Assembly (NCBI RefSeq): GCF_900186535.1
Contig: NZ_FYDE01000005.1
Coordinates: forward strand, 1,464,895 to 1,528,894
DNA from: Marasmitruncus massiliensis
Lineage (GTDB): Bacteria > Bacillota > Clostridia > Oscillospirales > Ruminococcaceae
DNA length: 64,000 nucleotides
Reading direction: 5' to 3'
The translations under genes and the position numbers were made by a program. Below the pieces are notes generated by a model. The model saw nothing but the letters and a program-made list of their open reading frames with translations. It did no database searches and was not told where the DNA came from. Numbering within the stretch: the first letter of the stretch is position 1; every line of letters begins with the position of its first letter. Below are positions 8,485 to 16,200 of the stretch, in pieces.

Positions 8485-9033
8485 ATGAAAAAGTTTGTTT
8501 GCACAGTCTGCGGTTATGTTTATGAAGGAGAATCCGCTCCCGAATCCTGTCCGCAGTGCAAGGCTCCGGCTTCCAAGTTTGAGGAGCAGAAAACCAATGC
8601 AATGACCTGGTCGGATGAACACAGGATCGGGGTTGCCGCAGGTGTAGACGCGGAGATTCTGGAAGGGCTCCGGATGAACTTTACCGGTGAATGCACAGAA
8701 GTCGGCATGTATCTTGCAATGGCCCGTCAGGCGCATCGCGAAGGCTATCCTGAAATCGGCCTTTACTATGAGAAGGCTGCCTATGAAGAGGCAGAGCATG
8801 CCGCGAAATTTGCGGAACTTCTCGGCGAATGTGTTTACGCCGACACGAAAAAGAACCTCGAACTGCGCGTAGCTGCTGAAAACGGCGCCTGTGCAGGTAA
8901 AAAGCAGATTGCCACACGTGCCAAGGAACTGGGTCTCGATGCAATTCATGATACCGTACATGAGATGGCCAAAGACGAAGCCCGCCACGGCTGTGCGTTC
9001 CAGGGCCTCCTGAGCAGATACTTTGGGAAATAA
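8485..9033 (+). CDS. Reverse rubrerythrin (N-terminal rubredoxin domain)
   Basis: A 182-residue non-haem iron peroxidase. The rubredoxin-like site comes first (Cys6, Cys9, Cys22, Cys25), followed by the ferritin-like four-helix di-iron domain with its Glu and ExxH ligands ([35 protein letters not shown]). Domain order is reversed relative to classical rubrerythrin, as in the oxygen- and peroxide-detoxifying reverse rubrerythrins of clostridia. The ATG at 8485 is chosen because AGGAG lies 9 bases before it; the ATG at 8476 overlaps that SD. It is monocistronic with its own promoter, PerR/Fur-like operator and terminator. Confidence 0.92.
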   Translation: MKKFVCTVCGYVYEGESAPESCPQCKAPASKFEEQKTNAMTWSDEHRIGVAAGVDAEILEGLRMNFTGECTEVGMYLAMARQAHREGYPEIGLYYEKAAYEEAEHAAKFAELLGECVYADTKKNLELRVAAENGACAGKKQIATRAKELGLDAIHDTVHEMAKDEARHGCAFQGLLSRYFGK

Positions 9034-9300
9034 TTAAAACATATAAGCACCCTCCTGCAAGAGCTTTATGATTACTCTTGCAGGAGGGTGCTTTTTTGCT
9101 TCAGACTTCGTATCCGCCAGCTTTTTTGCCAGCTTCCGCAGTTTGGGGAGCCGTACGCCAAGCACATTCCCGCATCCCGGTAATAACCGGGATGCGAACG
9201 CCTGATATTCAGGTTCCGCCCATTCCGTAAGAAGCTGCTTGATTTCCTTTTGCCCGGCTGCCGCCGATCGGTCAGGTTTCTTTTTCTGTCTTTGCGTCAT
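9034..9300 (-). pseudogene. 3'-truncated AlkD-like DNA alkylation repair gene
   Basis: Residues 18-68 (EIKQLLTEWAEPEYQAFASR, then GVRLPKLRKLAKKLA) resemble the first helices of AlkD-type HEAT-repeat DNA glycosylases, which normally exceed 210 residues. The start is intact: GAGGAG lies 7 bases before the ATG and overlaps the end of the DUF1836 gene. After about residue 68 the frame enters the rubrerythrin terminator, and its last 19 residues (KHPPARVIIKLLQEGAYMF) are encoded by that hairpin. The stop codon abuts the stop of rubrerythrin. A deletion that removed the 3' two thirds is the simplest reading. It is unlikely to be active. Confidence 0.7.
9045..9097 (+). terminator. Intrinsic terminator, also read as the tail of the alkD remnant
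   Basis: A perfect 19-bp stem (9045-9063 with 9075-9093) and a T run end the rubrerythrin transcript. On the other strand, the last codons of the truncated alkD frame run straight through both arms. Confidence 0.92.
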
Positions 9301-9811
9301 CGATCAGCTCCTCGCATACGCGCCTGAAATAGGTAGCTCCGGAAGAAAGTGCGAGCGTCAGCGCCAGCCGGTTTTCTGATTCGGAACTGTCGGGACAGCT
9401 CTCGAGCGTTTTTATTAATAGCGCGGGAAGCTCCTGTTTCAGGCGTTCTTTCATTTCCAGCGATTTTTCATAGGCTTTTTCGAAGTTCACGGTTTCCGAT
9501 TCTTTTGTCAAAAGCGTTTTGAGGTCGGATAACAAAAGTGTCTGCTTTAAATTCAGAATGCACAAGAGCTGGATCAACTGTTCGCGGGAATATTTTTTCC
9601 CTTTTATGGGCAAAATAAGATGCTCCTTACTGTAATTGTTGATCATTGTTTTGGTCAGCAGCTTTTCGTCCGGAGAGCGTTTGTTGGCGGAAAGCCCTTC
9701 ATCAAACAGCGTCAGAATTTGATCCATATAAAGATCCAGCCGCGGAAGTTCAGCCGGAGAGATGTCTGCGTCGGAGAAAGCTGTATCAAGTAGTTCTGAA
9801 AATGCTTTCAT
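9272..9811 (-). CDS. DUF1836 domain protein
   Basis: A 179-residue soluble protein containing the DUF1836 core: LPRLDLYMDQILTLFDEGL, then LLTKTMINNYSKEHLILP and KKYSREQLIQLLCILNLKQ. The middle resembles a winged-helix/MerR-like DNA-binding region (about residues 50-90), so a regulatory role is plausible but unproven. The ATG at 9811 has AGGTGG 6 bases upstream and is preferred over the GTG at 9820. A promoter reads leftwards from 9869. Its last 29 bases overlap the alkD remnant, which was presumably its operon partner. Confidence 0.8.
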   Translation of the reverse strand: MKAFSELLDTAFSDADISPAELPRLDLYMDQILTLFDEGLSANKRSPDEKLLTKTMINNYSKEHLILPIKGKKYSREQLIQLLCILNLKQTLLLSDLKTLLTKESETVNFEKAYEKSLEMKERLKQELPALLIKTLESCPDSSESENRLALTLALSSGATYFRRVCEELIDDAKTEKET

Positions 9812-9840
9812 TTTTTCCACCTGCCTTCATGAATAGGTTT

Positions 9841-9869
9841 ATTTTACATAAAAATAAAAACAATTGCAA
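9841..9869 (-). promoter_or_regulatory. Promoter of DUF1836 gene
   Basis: On the minus strand: TTGCAA (9864-9869), 17-base spacer, TAAAAT (9841-9846). It is back to back with the hemolysin III promoter. Confidence 0.65.
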
Positions 9870-9876
9870 TATGTAG

Positions 9877-9904
9877 TTGCAATTTTTCTGTTATATGATA
9901 TGAT
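9877..9904 (+). promoter_or_regulatory. Promoter of hemolysin III gene
   Basis: TTGCAA (9877-9882), 16-base spacer, TATGAT (9899-9904). It is divergent from the DUF1836 promoter, the two -35 elements lying 7 bases apart. Confidence 0.6.
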
Positions 9905-9956
9905 ACATAACAGAAAGTAGTTTTAAATACCACATGATGAATATGGAGGAGTCAAG

Positions 9957-10610
9957 GTGCCGAAGATATTTCAAAAAGCAAGGGATCCGATCAGCAGCTA
10001 TTCTCACTTTATTGGCGCGGGGCTTTCTGTGTTTGGGCTGGCGGCAATGTGCATCCATCTGCTCCTGCAGCCGGATGTGGAGGCAAAATCCGCGCTTTCC
10101 AGCATTTTGTTTTGTGTGTCGCTGATTGCGCTGTACTGTACAAGTGGTATCTATCATTTTTCGATGTCCCCGCCCAGGGTGATTCTGATTCTGCGCAAGC
10201 TGGACCACGCCATGATCTATATTCTGATTGCGGGTACTTATACGCCGCTGCTTTTGAATCTGCTGCCTTATCCTAATAACGTTGGGTTCACAACGGCCAT
10301 CTGGTGCGTGGCAGCCGCCGGAATTCTGATGAAACTCTGCTGGATGAATGCCCCGAGATGGCTTGGAACCCTGCTTTATCTGTTGATGGGGTGGGCCATT
10401 CTGGTTGACGTTCGCGCTCTGACCATGTTCCCGGCAGCAGGAACGGTTCTGCTCGTGACAGGCGGCGTCCTGTATACCATCGGCGGTATTATCTATATGC
10501 TGAAGCGTCCAAACCCGACGCCGGCATTCGGATTTCATGAACTATTCCATCTTTTTGTCATCGCCGGCAGTATCTGCCACTATTTTATGGTCTTTTTGTT
10601 TATTGCTTAG
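9957..10610 (+). CDS. Hemolysin III / TrhA-family membrane protein
   Basis: A 217-residue protein with seven predicted membrane segments and the PAQR/hemolysin III pattern: DPISSYSHFIGAGLS at the start, YHFSMS, LRKLDHAMIYILIAGTYTP in the middle and the C-terminal metal-site motif FHELFHLFVIAG. Bacterial members (YqfA/TrhA) are linked to membrane lipid homeostasis; the hemolysin name is historical. The start is GTG, with GGAGG about 9 bases upstream. It is probably monocistronic. Confidence 0.9.
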   Translation: MPKIFQKARDPISSYSHFIGAGLSVFGLAAMCIHLLLQPDVEAKSALSSILFCVSLIALYCTSGIYHFSMSPPRVILILRKLDHAMIYILIAGTYTPLLLNLLPYPNNVGFTTAIWCVAAAGILMKLCWMNAPRWLGTLLYLLMGWAILVDVRALTMFPAAGTVLLVTGGVLYTIGGIIYMLKRPNPTPAFGFHELFHLFVIAGSICHYFMVFLFIA

Positions 10611-10639
10611 TTGTAATAAGCGGCAATCCATGGTATGAT
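10611..10639 (+). promoter_or_regulatory. Promoter of ComEA-like gene
   Basis: TTGTAA (10611-10616), 17-base spacer, TATGAT (10634-10639), starting one base after the hemolysin III stop. Confidence 0.6.
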
Positions 10640-10670
10640 CTTCCTGTAAAAGTGCAAAGGAAGGGTTTGG

Positions 10671-11024
10671 ATGGATTGGAAACTGGGGTACGGTTCGCTT
10701 GGACTGATCGCGTTGGTGCTGATTGGCGGAATGATTTGGTGCAATCATGTCTATGCGCCTTTGGAGGTGCCTGCCGCTATCCTCATGGAGCCGGCGCCGG
10801 TGCTGAACCCGTATCCGGAACTGGAAGGGGTGCGCGTGCACATCAATACCGCCTCGGAGGAGGAATTGCAGCAGCTTCCCAATATTGGCCCTGCCAGAGC
10901 GAAAGCAATCCGGGACTATATCAAAACATACGGAAAACTGACGACCCCGAAACAGCTTTTGGAGATCGAGGGGATCGGCGAATCGACAGTGGAACAGATC
11001 AAGTCTTTTTTGATATTTGATTGA
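10671..11024 (+). CDS. ComEA-like helix-hairpin-helix protein
   Basis: A 117-residue protein: one N-terminal membrane segment (about 8-25), a short linker and a C-terminal double helix-hairpin-helix DNA-binding domain (about 55-117) reading INTASEEELQQLPNIGPARA then EIEGIGESTVEQIKSF. This is the layout of the competence protein ComEA, which binds incoming DNA outside the membrane. Here the linker is much shorter than in Bacillus ComEA (about 205 aa) and no comEB/comEC follows. A role in DNA uptake is thus inferred only from the domain. A terminator follows at once. Confidence 0.8.
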   Translation: MDWKLGYGSLGLIALVLIGGMIWCNHVYAPLEVPAAILMEPAPVLNPYPELEGVRVHINTASEEELQQLPNIGPARAKAIRDYIKTYGKLTTPKQLLEIEGIGESTVEQIKSFLIFD

Positions 11025-11033
11025 GTATATGAT

Positions 11034-11064
11034 AAAAAAATGAGCCTTCGAGGCTCATTTTTTT
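11034..11064. terminator. Bidirectional terminator
   Basis: An A7 tract, a 7-bp stem (TGAGCCT/AGGCTCA, loop TCG) and a T7 tract. It serves the ComEA-like gene on the plus strand and the zinc-ribbon gene on the minus strand. Confidence 0.88.
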
Positions 11065-11082
11065 ATGTCGAAATTGCAGGAA

Positions 11083-11451
11083 TTACAGCTTTGAGCCGCA
11101 CTGATTACAGTAGAGACTGCTGCTGCTCTGCTCCGCGCCGCAGACAGGGCAGCGCCGCCCAAAATTGTTCCGCAGAAGGGTCAGGCTTTCTGCTGATGCA
11201 TGCACAGCCTCACCCTGTTCCGCGGCTTTACCAAGCTCCTGACTCAACTCAAATACACTGGCACACGAAGGACAGGTTGCAATATAAACGCTGTGAAAGC
11301 GTACAAGCGGAATAAAAAACGCGTGAAGATAATCATAATGGCGGCAGAGATGAAAGGTGCCGCTTTTGCCGCAAACAGGACAGATTGTCCCGGAAATTTG
11401 ACCGGCGGGTACTACTTTGGAATTTGAACCGAATATACCTATTAAGAACAT
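11083..11451 (-). CDS. Zinc-ribbon protein
   Basis: A 122-residue protein with paired CxxC motifs: CPVCGKSG near residue 24, CPSC near 60, and a C-terminal rubredoxin-like ribbon CPVCGAEQSSSSLYCNQCG. A short hydrophobic start (FLIGIFG) may be peripheral rather than a true membrane anchor. It resembles small zinc-ribbon proteins common in clostridia; function unknown. The ATG at 11451 is chosen since GGAGG lies about 7 bases upstream; the longer frame begins inside that SD. Confidence 0.75.
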   Translation of the reverse strand: MFLIGIFGSNSKVVPAGQISGTICPVCGKSGTFHLCRHYDYLHAFFIPLVRFHSVYIATCPSCASVFELSQELGKAAEQGEAVHASAESLTLLRNNFGRRCPVCGAEQSSSSLYCNQCGSKL

Positions 11452-11569
11452 GGTTTCCTCCAATCCATCCTATCCACCGGTGTTTTACCGGATCGGATAA
11501 GGTCTCTACAGAAGAGTGTATACGATATGTTGAAAAAGTCAACACCAAAGAGAGAATTCCCGAATGCTA

Positions 11570-11598
11570 TTGACCATTTTAGTCGAAACGTGTAAAAT
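11570..11598 (+). promoter_or_regulatory. Promoter of GHL10 lipoprotein gene
   Basis: TTGACC (11570-11575), 17-base spacer, TAAAAT (11593-11598), about 36 bases before the chosen ATG. Confidence 0.75.
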
Positions 11599-11633
11599 TG
11601 TAATGAATTGCGGTGCGAAGAAGGGGACAGAAT

Positions 11634-13100
11634 ATGAAACGATTTTTTTCCGTTATACTATCGGTAATTTTGGTGCTTGGTGCATCCGGATGCGCGCAGC
11701 GTTCCGGCGAAAACACTGTACATACAGACTCTCAGCAATCGGCCCCGGTTCTGGAAAGGCCGTCGTCACAAACGGTATATGGCGGGGAGCAGCCTTTGGC
11801 GGACGAAAAGGTAGTGCTGGATGAGGCTGTTGCGGAATCATCTGGGACATCGGAGCCGGCGTCATCCGAAGCGCAGGACGAGTCGTCCTCCGCCCCGGCT
11901 TCTTCTTCTGAAACTTCCTCGCAGGAGGTTTCGGAACCCGCGCAGGAACCTGAGCCTCAAAGCTCAGAGGCAAGCCCTCAGACGCAGGAAACCGAAGTGC
12001 TTGCGGCAAATCCTGTGTTTCATGAGGTGCGGGCGGTCTGGCTCTCCTATCTGACATTGGAGCCGATGGTGAAAAATAAAACCAAAGCGGAGTTTACCGC
12101 GAATATTGATCAGGCGTTTGCCAATGTGGCCGAGACGGGATTCAATACGGTCTTTGTGCATGTCCGCCCGTTTGGTGACGCCCTTTATAACTCTGCCTAC
12201 TATCCATGGTCTTATCTTCTGAGCGGTACAGAGGGGAAGAATCCCGGGTATGACCCGCTGAAAATTATGTGCGAGCTGGCGGACAGCCACGGGCTGCGCA
12301 TTGAGGCATGGATTAACCCTTATCGTGTGCGTGCAAGCGGAAGCAGGGAACTGGCCTCGGACAACCAGGCGAAGAAGTGGATTGCCTCGGGGAATGACGG
12401 CGCGCTGGAGTGGAACGGCGGTGTCTATTATAATCCGGGCAGCGCCGATGCGCGCAAGCTGATTGTCAACGGCGTGAAGGAAATTGTGAAAAATTATAAT
12501 GTGGACGGAATCCACTTTGACGATTATTTTTATCCTACCACGGATATGTCTTTTGATAAAGCAACCTATCAGGCGTCCGGCAGTTCCAAATCGCAGGCGG
12601 ACTGGAGACGGGAAAATGTCAACATTCTGGTGCGTGAGGTGTATGCCGCCATTAAAAAGATTGACAATTCATGCATATTCGGCATCAGCCCGCAGGGCAA
12701 TATGAAAAACAACTACGACGCGCAGTTTATCGACTGTGCGAAATGGCTTGCCAATAAGGGCTATGTGGATTATATCTGCCCGCAGATCTACTTCGGCTTT
12801 GAGAATTCAGGGCTTCCTTACGCGGAAACAGTTGATGCCTGGAACCGCATGATTAAAGTGTCCGGCATCGACCTGTACATCGGTATTGCCGCCTATAAGC
12901 TCGGCCAGGCCGACCAGTGGGCCGGAGCGGGCCAAAATGAATGGGTTGGCACAACGGACATTCTTGCCCGCATGGTTAAGACGGCAAGAAACGCCTCCCA
13001 CTACGGCGGGGCGGCGATTTACAGTTATGATTCCCTTTATCTGACCAATACCGCTCAGGTGAAGGCGGAACATACCAATCTCAAAAAGCTGTTCCGCTGA
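11634..13100 (+). CDS. GHL10/DUF187 glycoside hydrolase-like lipoprotein
   Basis: A 488-residue lipoprotein. The signal peptide ends in the lipobox LGASGC (lipidated Cys20). A Ser/Glu/Pro-rich low-complexity linker (about 25-120) precedes a TIM-barrel domain of the DUF187/GHL10 family (about 130-485). Family landmarks are EVRAVWLSYLTLEP, FNTVFVHVRPFGDALY, IEAWINPYRVR, VDGIHFDDYFYPTTD (candidate acids Asp296 and Asp297) and VDYICPQIYFGF. Members are thought to act on cell-wall glycans outside the membrane; the exact bond is unknown. The ATG at 11634 follows AAGGGG; the in-frame TTG further up adds a few unlikely residues. The next gene carries a related barrel. Confidence 0.88.
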   Translation: MKRFFSVILSVILVLGASGCAQRSGENTVHTDSQQSAPVLERPSSQTVYGGEQPLADEKVVLDEAVAESSGTSEPASSEAQDESSSAPASSSETSSQEVSEPAQEPEPQSSEASPQTQETEVLAANPVFHEVRAVWLSYLTLEPMVKNKTKAEFTANIDQAFANVAETGFNTVFVHVRPFGDALYNSAYYPWSYLLSGTEGKNPGYDPLKIMCELADSHGLRIEAWINPYRVRASGSRELASDNQAKKWIASGNDGALEWNGGVYYNPGSADARKLIVNGVKEIVKNYNVDGIHFDDYFYPTTDMSFDKATYQASGSSKSQADWRRENVNILVREVYAAIKKIDNSCIFGISPQGNMKNNYDAQFIDCAKWLANKGYVDYICPQIYFGFENSGLPYAETVDAWNRMIKVSGIDLYIGIAAYKLGQADQWAGAGQNEWVGTTDILARMVKTARNASHYGGAAIYSYDSLYLTNTAQVKAEHTNLKKLFR

Positions 13101-13125
13101 GCTTTTTCAGCATAAAACCTGTCTT

Positions 13126-13161
13126 GCGGTCTTCCGGCTCTGCCGTGATCAGGAAGACCGC
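13126..13161. repeat. Inverted repeat after GHL10 gene
   Basis: Arms GCGGTCTTCC (13126-13135) and GGAAGACCGC (13152-13161) without a T run. A second short palindrome, AGACAGCG/CGCTGTCT, sits at 13190-13207 just before the SD of the next gene. They may be weak terminators or mRNA-processing hairpins. Confidence 0.45.
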
Positions 13162-13223
13162 GGACATTGATTTTACATGAACATCATGAAGACAGCGGAC
13201 GCTGTCTGTGGGGAGGCAACCAA

Positions 13224-16200
13224 GTGGCACATCAAACTCCCAATCGCAAAACGATAGCGATCGTCCTGTCAGCAGTATTCATTGCGATTACGATGCTGAC
13301 GGGCGTTTTGGCTTCTTTGAAAAATAATCCCTATCAGGTGGACAAGCCTGTCGTGGAATCCGAGTCTTCGTCTGTCTCGCTCCCTTCTGATGAGGAGAGC
13401 GACCCGGAAGACAGCATTCCTGATTCTTCGGAAGAAAGCCAGCCGGAGGACAGCGCTTCCGAAGAAAGTTCTGAATCAGAGGATGCTCAAGAGCCGGACG
13501 AGGACGAAACGGTCTATTATAATGTTCCGGATGAGATGCGGGCGGTCATGCTGGTGGCCGGGCGCGACTATCTGACATCGCCGGAGACCACTGACCGCGC
13601 AACAATCGCGGGCCAGATTGATCAGGCTTTGAACGCGGCAAAAGAACTGACGATGAACACCATTATCATCGACACCAAGTATCAGGATCAGGTGCTGTTC
13701 AGTTCCAAGACGCTTTCCCAGGCGGAGGTGGACCTCGACTGCACCGATTATATCACGACAAAAGCGCGCGATTTTGGCTTTTATGTTTACGCGACCTATG
13801 ATGTGACCGACGGTATGGACGGGAACGGCTATGTACGCCTTTCCAATTCGGACGGAGATACGCTTGATGCTGTCGCAGAGAGCGTCGGGTCCTTTGCGGA
13901 AAAATATAAATTTGACGGAATTCTGCTGAATAATTACTATAATACCGCCAGCGGCGGCAGCTATGCGCAATATGTGCAGAGCGGCGGCGGCATGGGCTAT
14001 CAGAATTACCTGCGGCAGGTGCCTGCGGCGCTGGTGGATACTGCCGTAAAATCAATCCGCGGCCATGCCCCGGGTACGCAGGTGGGCCTGCTCGCGGAAG
14101 CGGTATGGCAGAATGCCGCCGACGATCCGGAAGGGACGGAAACTTCCGCCGCGTTTACGGCGCTCAGGGACGGTAACGCGGATACGCGTGCGTTCGTGCA
14201 AAGCGGGGACTTCGATTTTGTCATGGTGGAAAACTACGGTTCCACAAATGAACAGACCGCCCGTTTCGGAATCGTGGCGGACTGGTGGTCCAAGGTGACC
14301 TCGGAAGCCAGCGTGCCGCTTTACATCATGCACGCATCCGACCGGGTGGGAACACAGTCCACCGGCTGGACGGTTTATGAGCAGCTGACCAAACAGGTGA
14401 TCGATTTGGAAAAGGTCAGCAATATTTACGGACATGCTTTCAATTCCTTCAAAGCGCTGCAGGACAACCCCGGCAACAGCACGACCACGCTGATCCAGTA
14501 TATGAACGACCAGATTGACGAGCAGTATGTGCTCAGCCAGTTGGCGCTGACCAAGCCGGCCCAGACCACGTTTACCACAAAGGAGCCTAGCGTCACCTTT
14601 CAGGGCGCTTCCGACCCGCGTGAGCCTGTGACTGTCAACGGGGAAAAGATCCCTACCAATGACAGCGGTTATTTTACGATCAAGGAAGATCTGAAGGCCG
14701 GCGTCAATACGTTTGAAATCTCCCATAAAAACAAAACGTTTACCTACACCATCACCCGGCAGGTGGAGGTGCTCAAGGAAATATGGCCGACGGGAAGCAT
14801 CAATGTGGACGGCGGTATGCAGGTGTCCGTATCTGCTCTTGCCTATGAAGGGGCAACGGTAACCGCCAGCATCGGAGGGCAGAATATTACGCTTGCGCTT
14901 TCTGAAACCGAAGACGACGAGATAGACCGGGATTCCGGATACCAGCGTTATACGGGTGTCTTTACGGCACCGTCCGCTTCCGCGTCCCCGACTTCGCTCG
15001 GAACGATTACTGTGACCGCGTCGGCGCAGGGCGCGACCAAAACCCTCACCGGCGCCGCCGTAACGGTAAATAAGATCGCGAAGATGGGCGACGGCGCAAT
15101 TGTGCAGGTGGTGGCTGATCAGGCGGAAACCTTCCCAATCAGCACCCTGAACGATAACTCTAACCCCGGATATTTCCCGTTGCCGTTAGGTACGACCGAT
15201 ATGACCTATGGCTCCGAAATCATCTATAAGGACGGAAAAAAATCCTACAGCTACTGGAAATTGCAGTCCGGCGTGCGCGTGTATTCCGATGATATCAAGG
15301 CCACCGGAAATTCACTGCCCGATCAGAATGAAATCAGTAAGATGAGCATTCAGTCCGGCAGCCAGTATACAACGGTAACCCTCACAACAAAAGAAAAAGT
15401 ACCCTATAAGGTGACTTACGATGGAACAAAACTGGTGTTTGCGTTTGAATACACTGCGTCGGTGCCCGATTCGGCAACGCTGAAAAACAACGCGCTGTTT
15501 TCCGCCGCAAACTGGAGCGGCTCCAGTCTTACGCTTACCTTACGCAAAACAGGAGGATTCCTCGGGTATAAAGCCTATTACGAGGACGGAAACCTGCTGC
15601 TCCGCTTCAACAACTCTCCGGGCTCGCTTTCGGGGGCGCGTATTGTGGTTGACCCGGGGCACGGCGGCAGCGATCCGGGCGCGGTCGGCTTCTATCCCGG
15701 CAAGGATGAGGCGGATATCAACCTGGCGGTGGCCAATAAACTGGTTTCCGAACTGAAGAGCCGGGGAGCCAGCGTTCTGATGGTGACACCCGGAAGCACG
15801 ATGGCATCCCGTCTGAGCGCCGCGCGGGCGTTTAATCCGCAGGTTCTGGTAAGTGTGCACTGCAATACGTCGCCCAGTTCGAGCGCCAAAGGTACGGAAG
15901 TCTATTACTTCTACCCGTTCCAGAAACAGCTCGCGGCGAATATTGCCGCCAATGTTTCCTCGGCTCTCAATACAACAAACCGCGGGGCAAAAGCCGGGCT
16001 CTATTATATGACCCGCGAATCCCAGTTTGCCTGCGTATTGGCGGAGCTTGGCTTTATGAGCAATGAGTCGGAATATACGCGGCTCATCAGTTCAAAATAC
16101 CAGTCCCGTATTGCCGAGGCAATTGCCAATGGTGTGAACGGTTATCTGAGCGGGACAAATTCCGGCGGCGGCACCGGCGGGACGGATGACAGTTCCTCTT

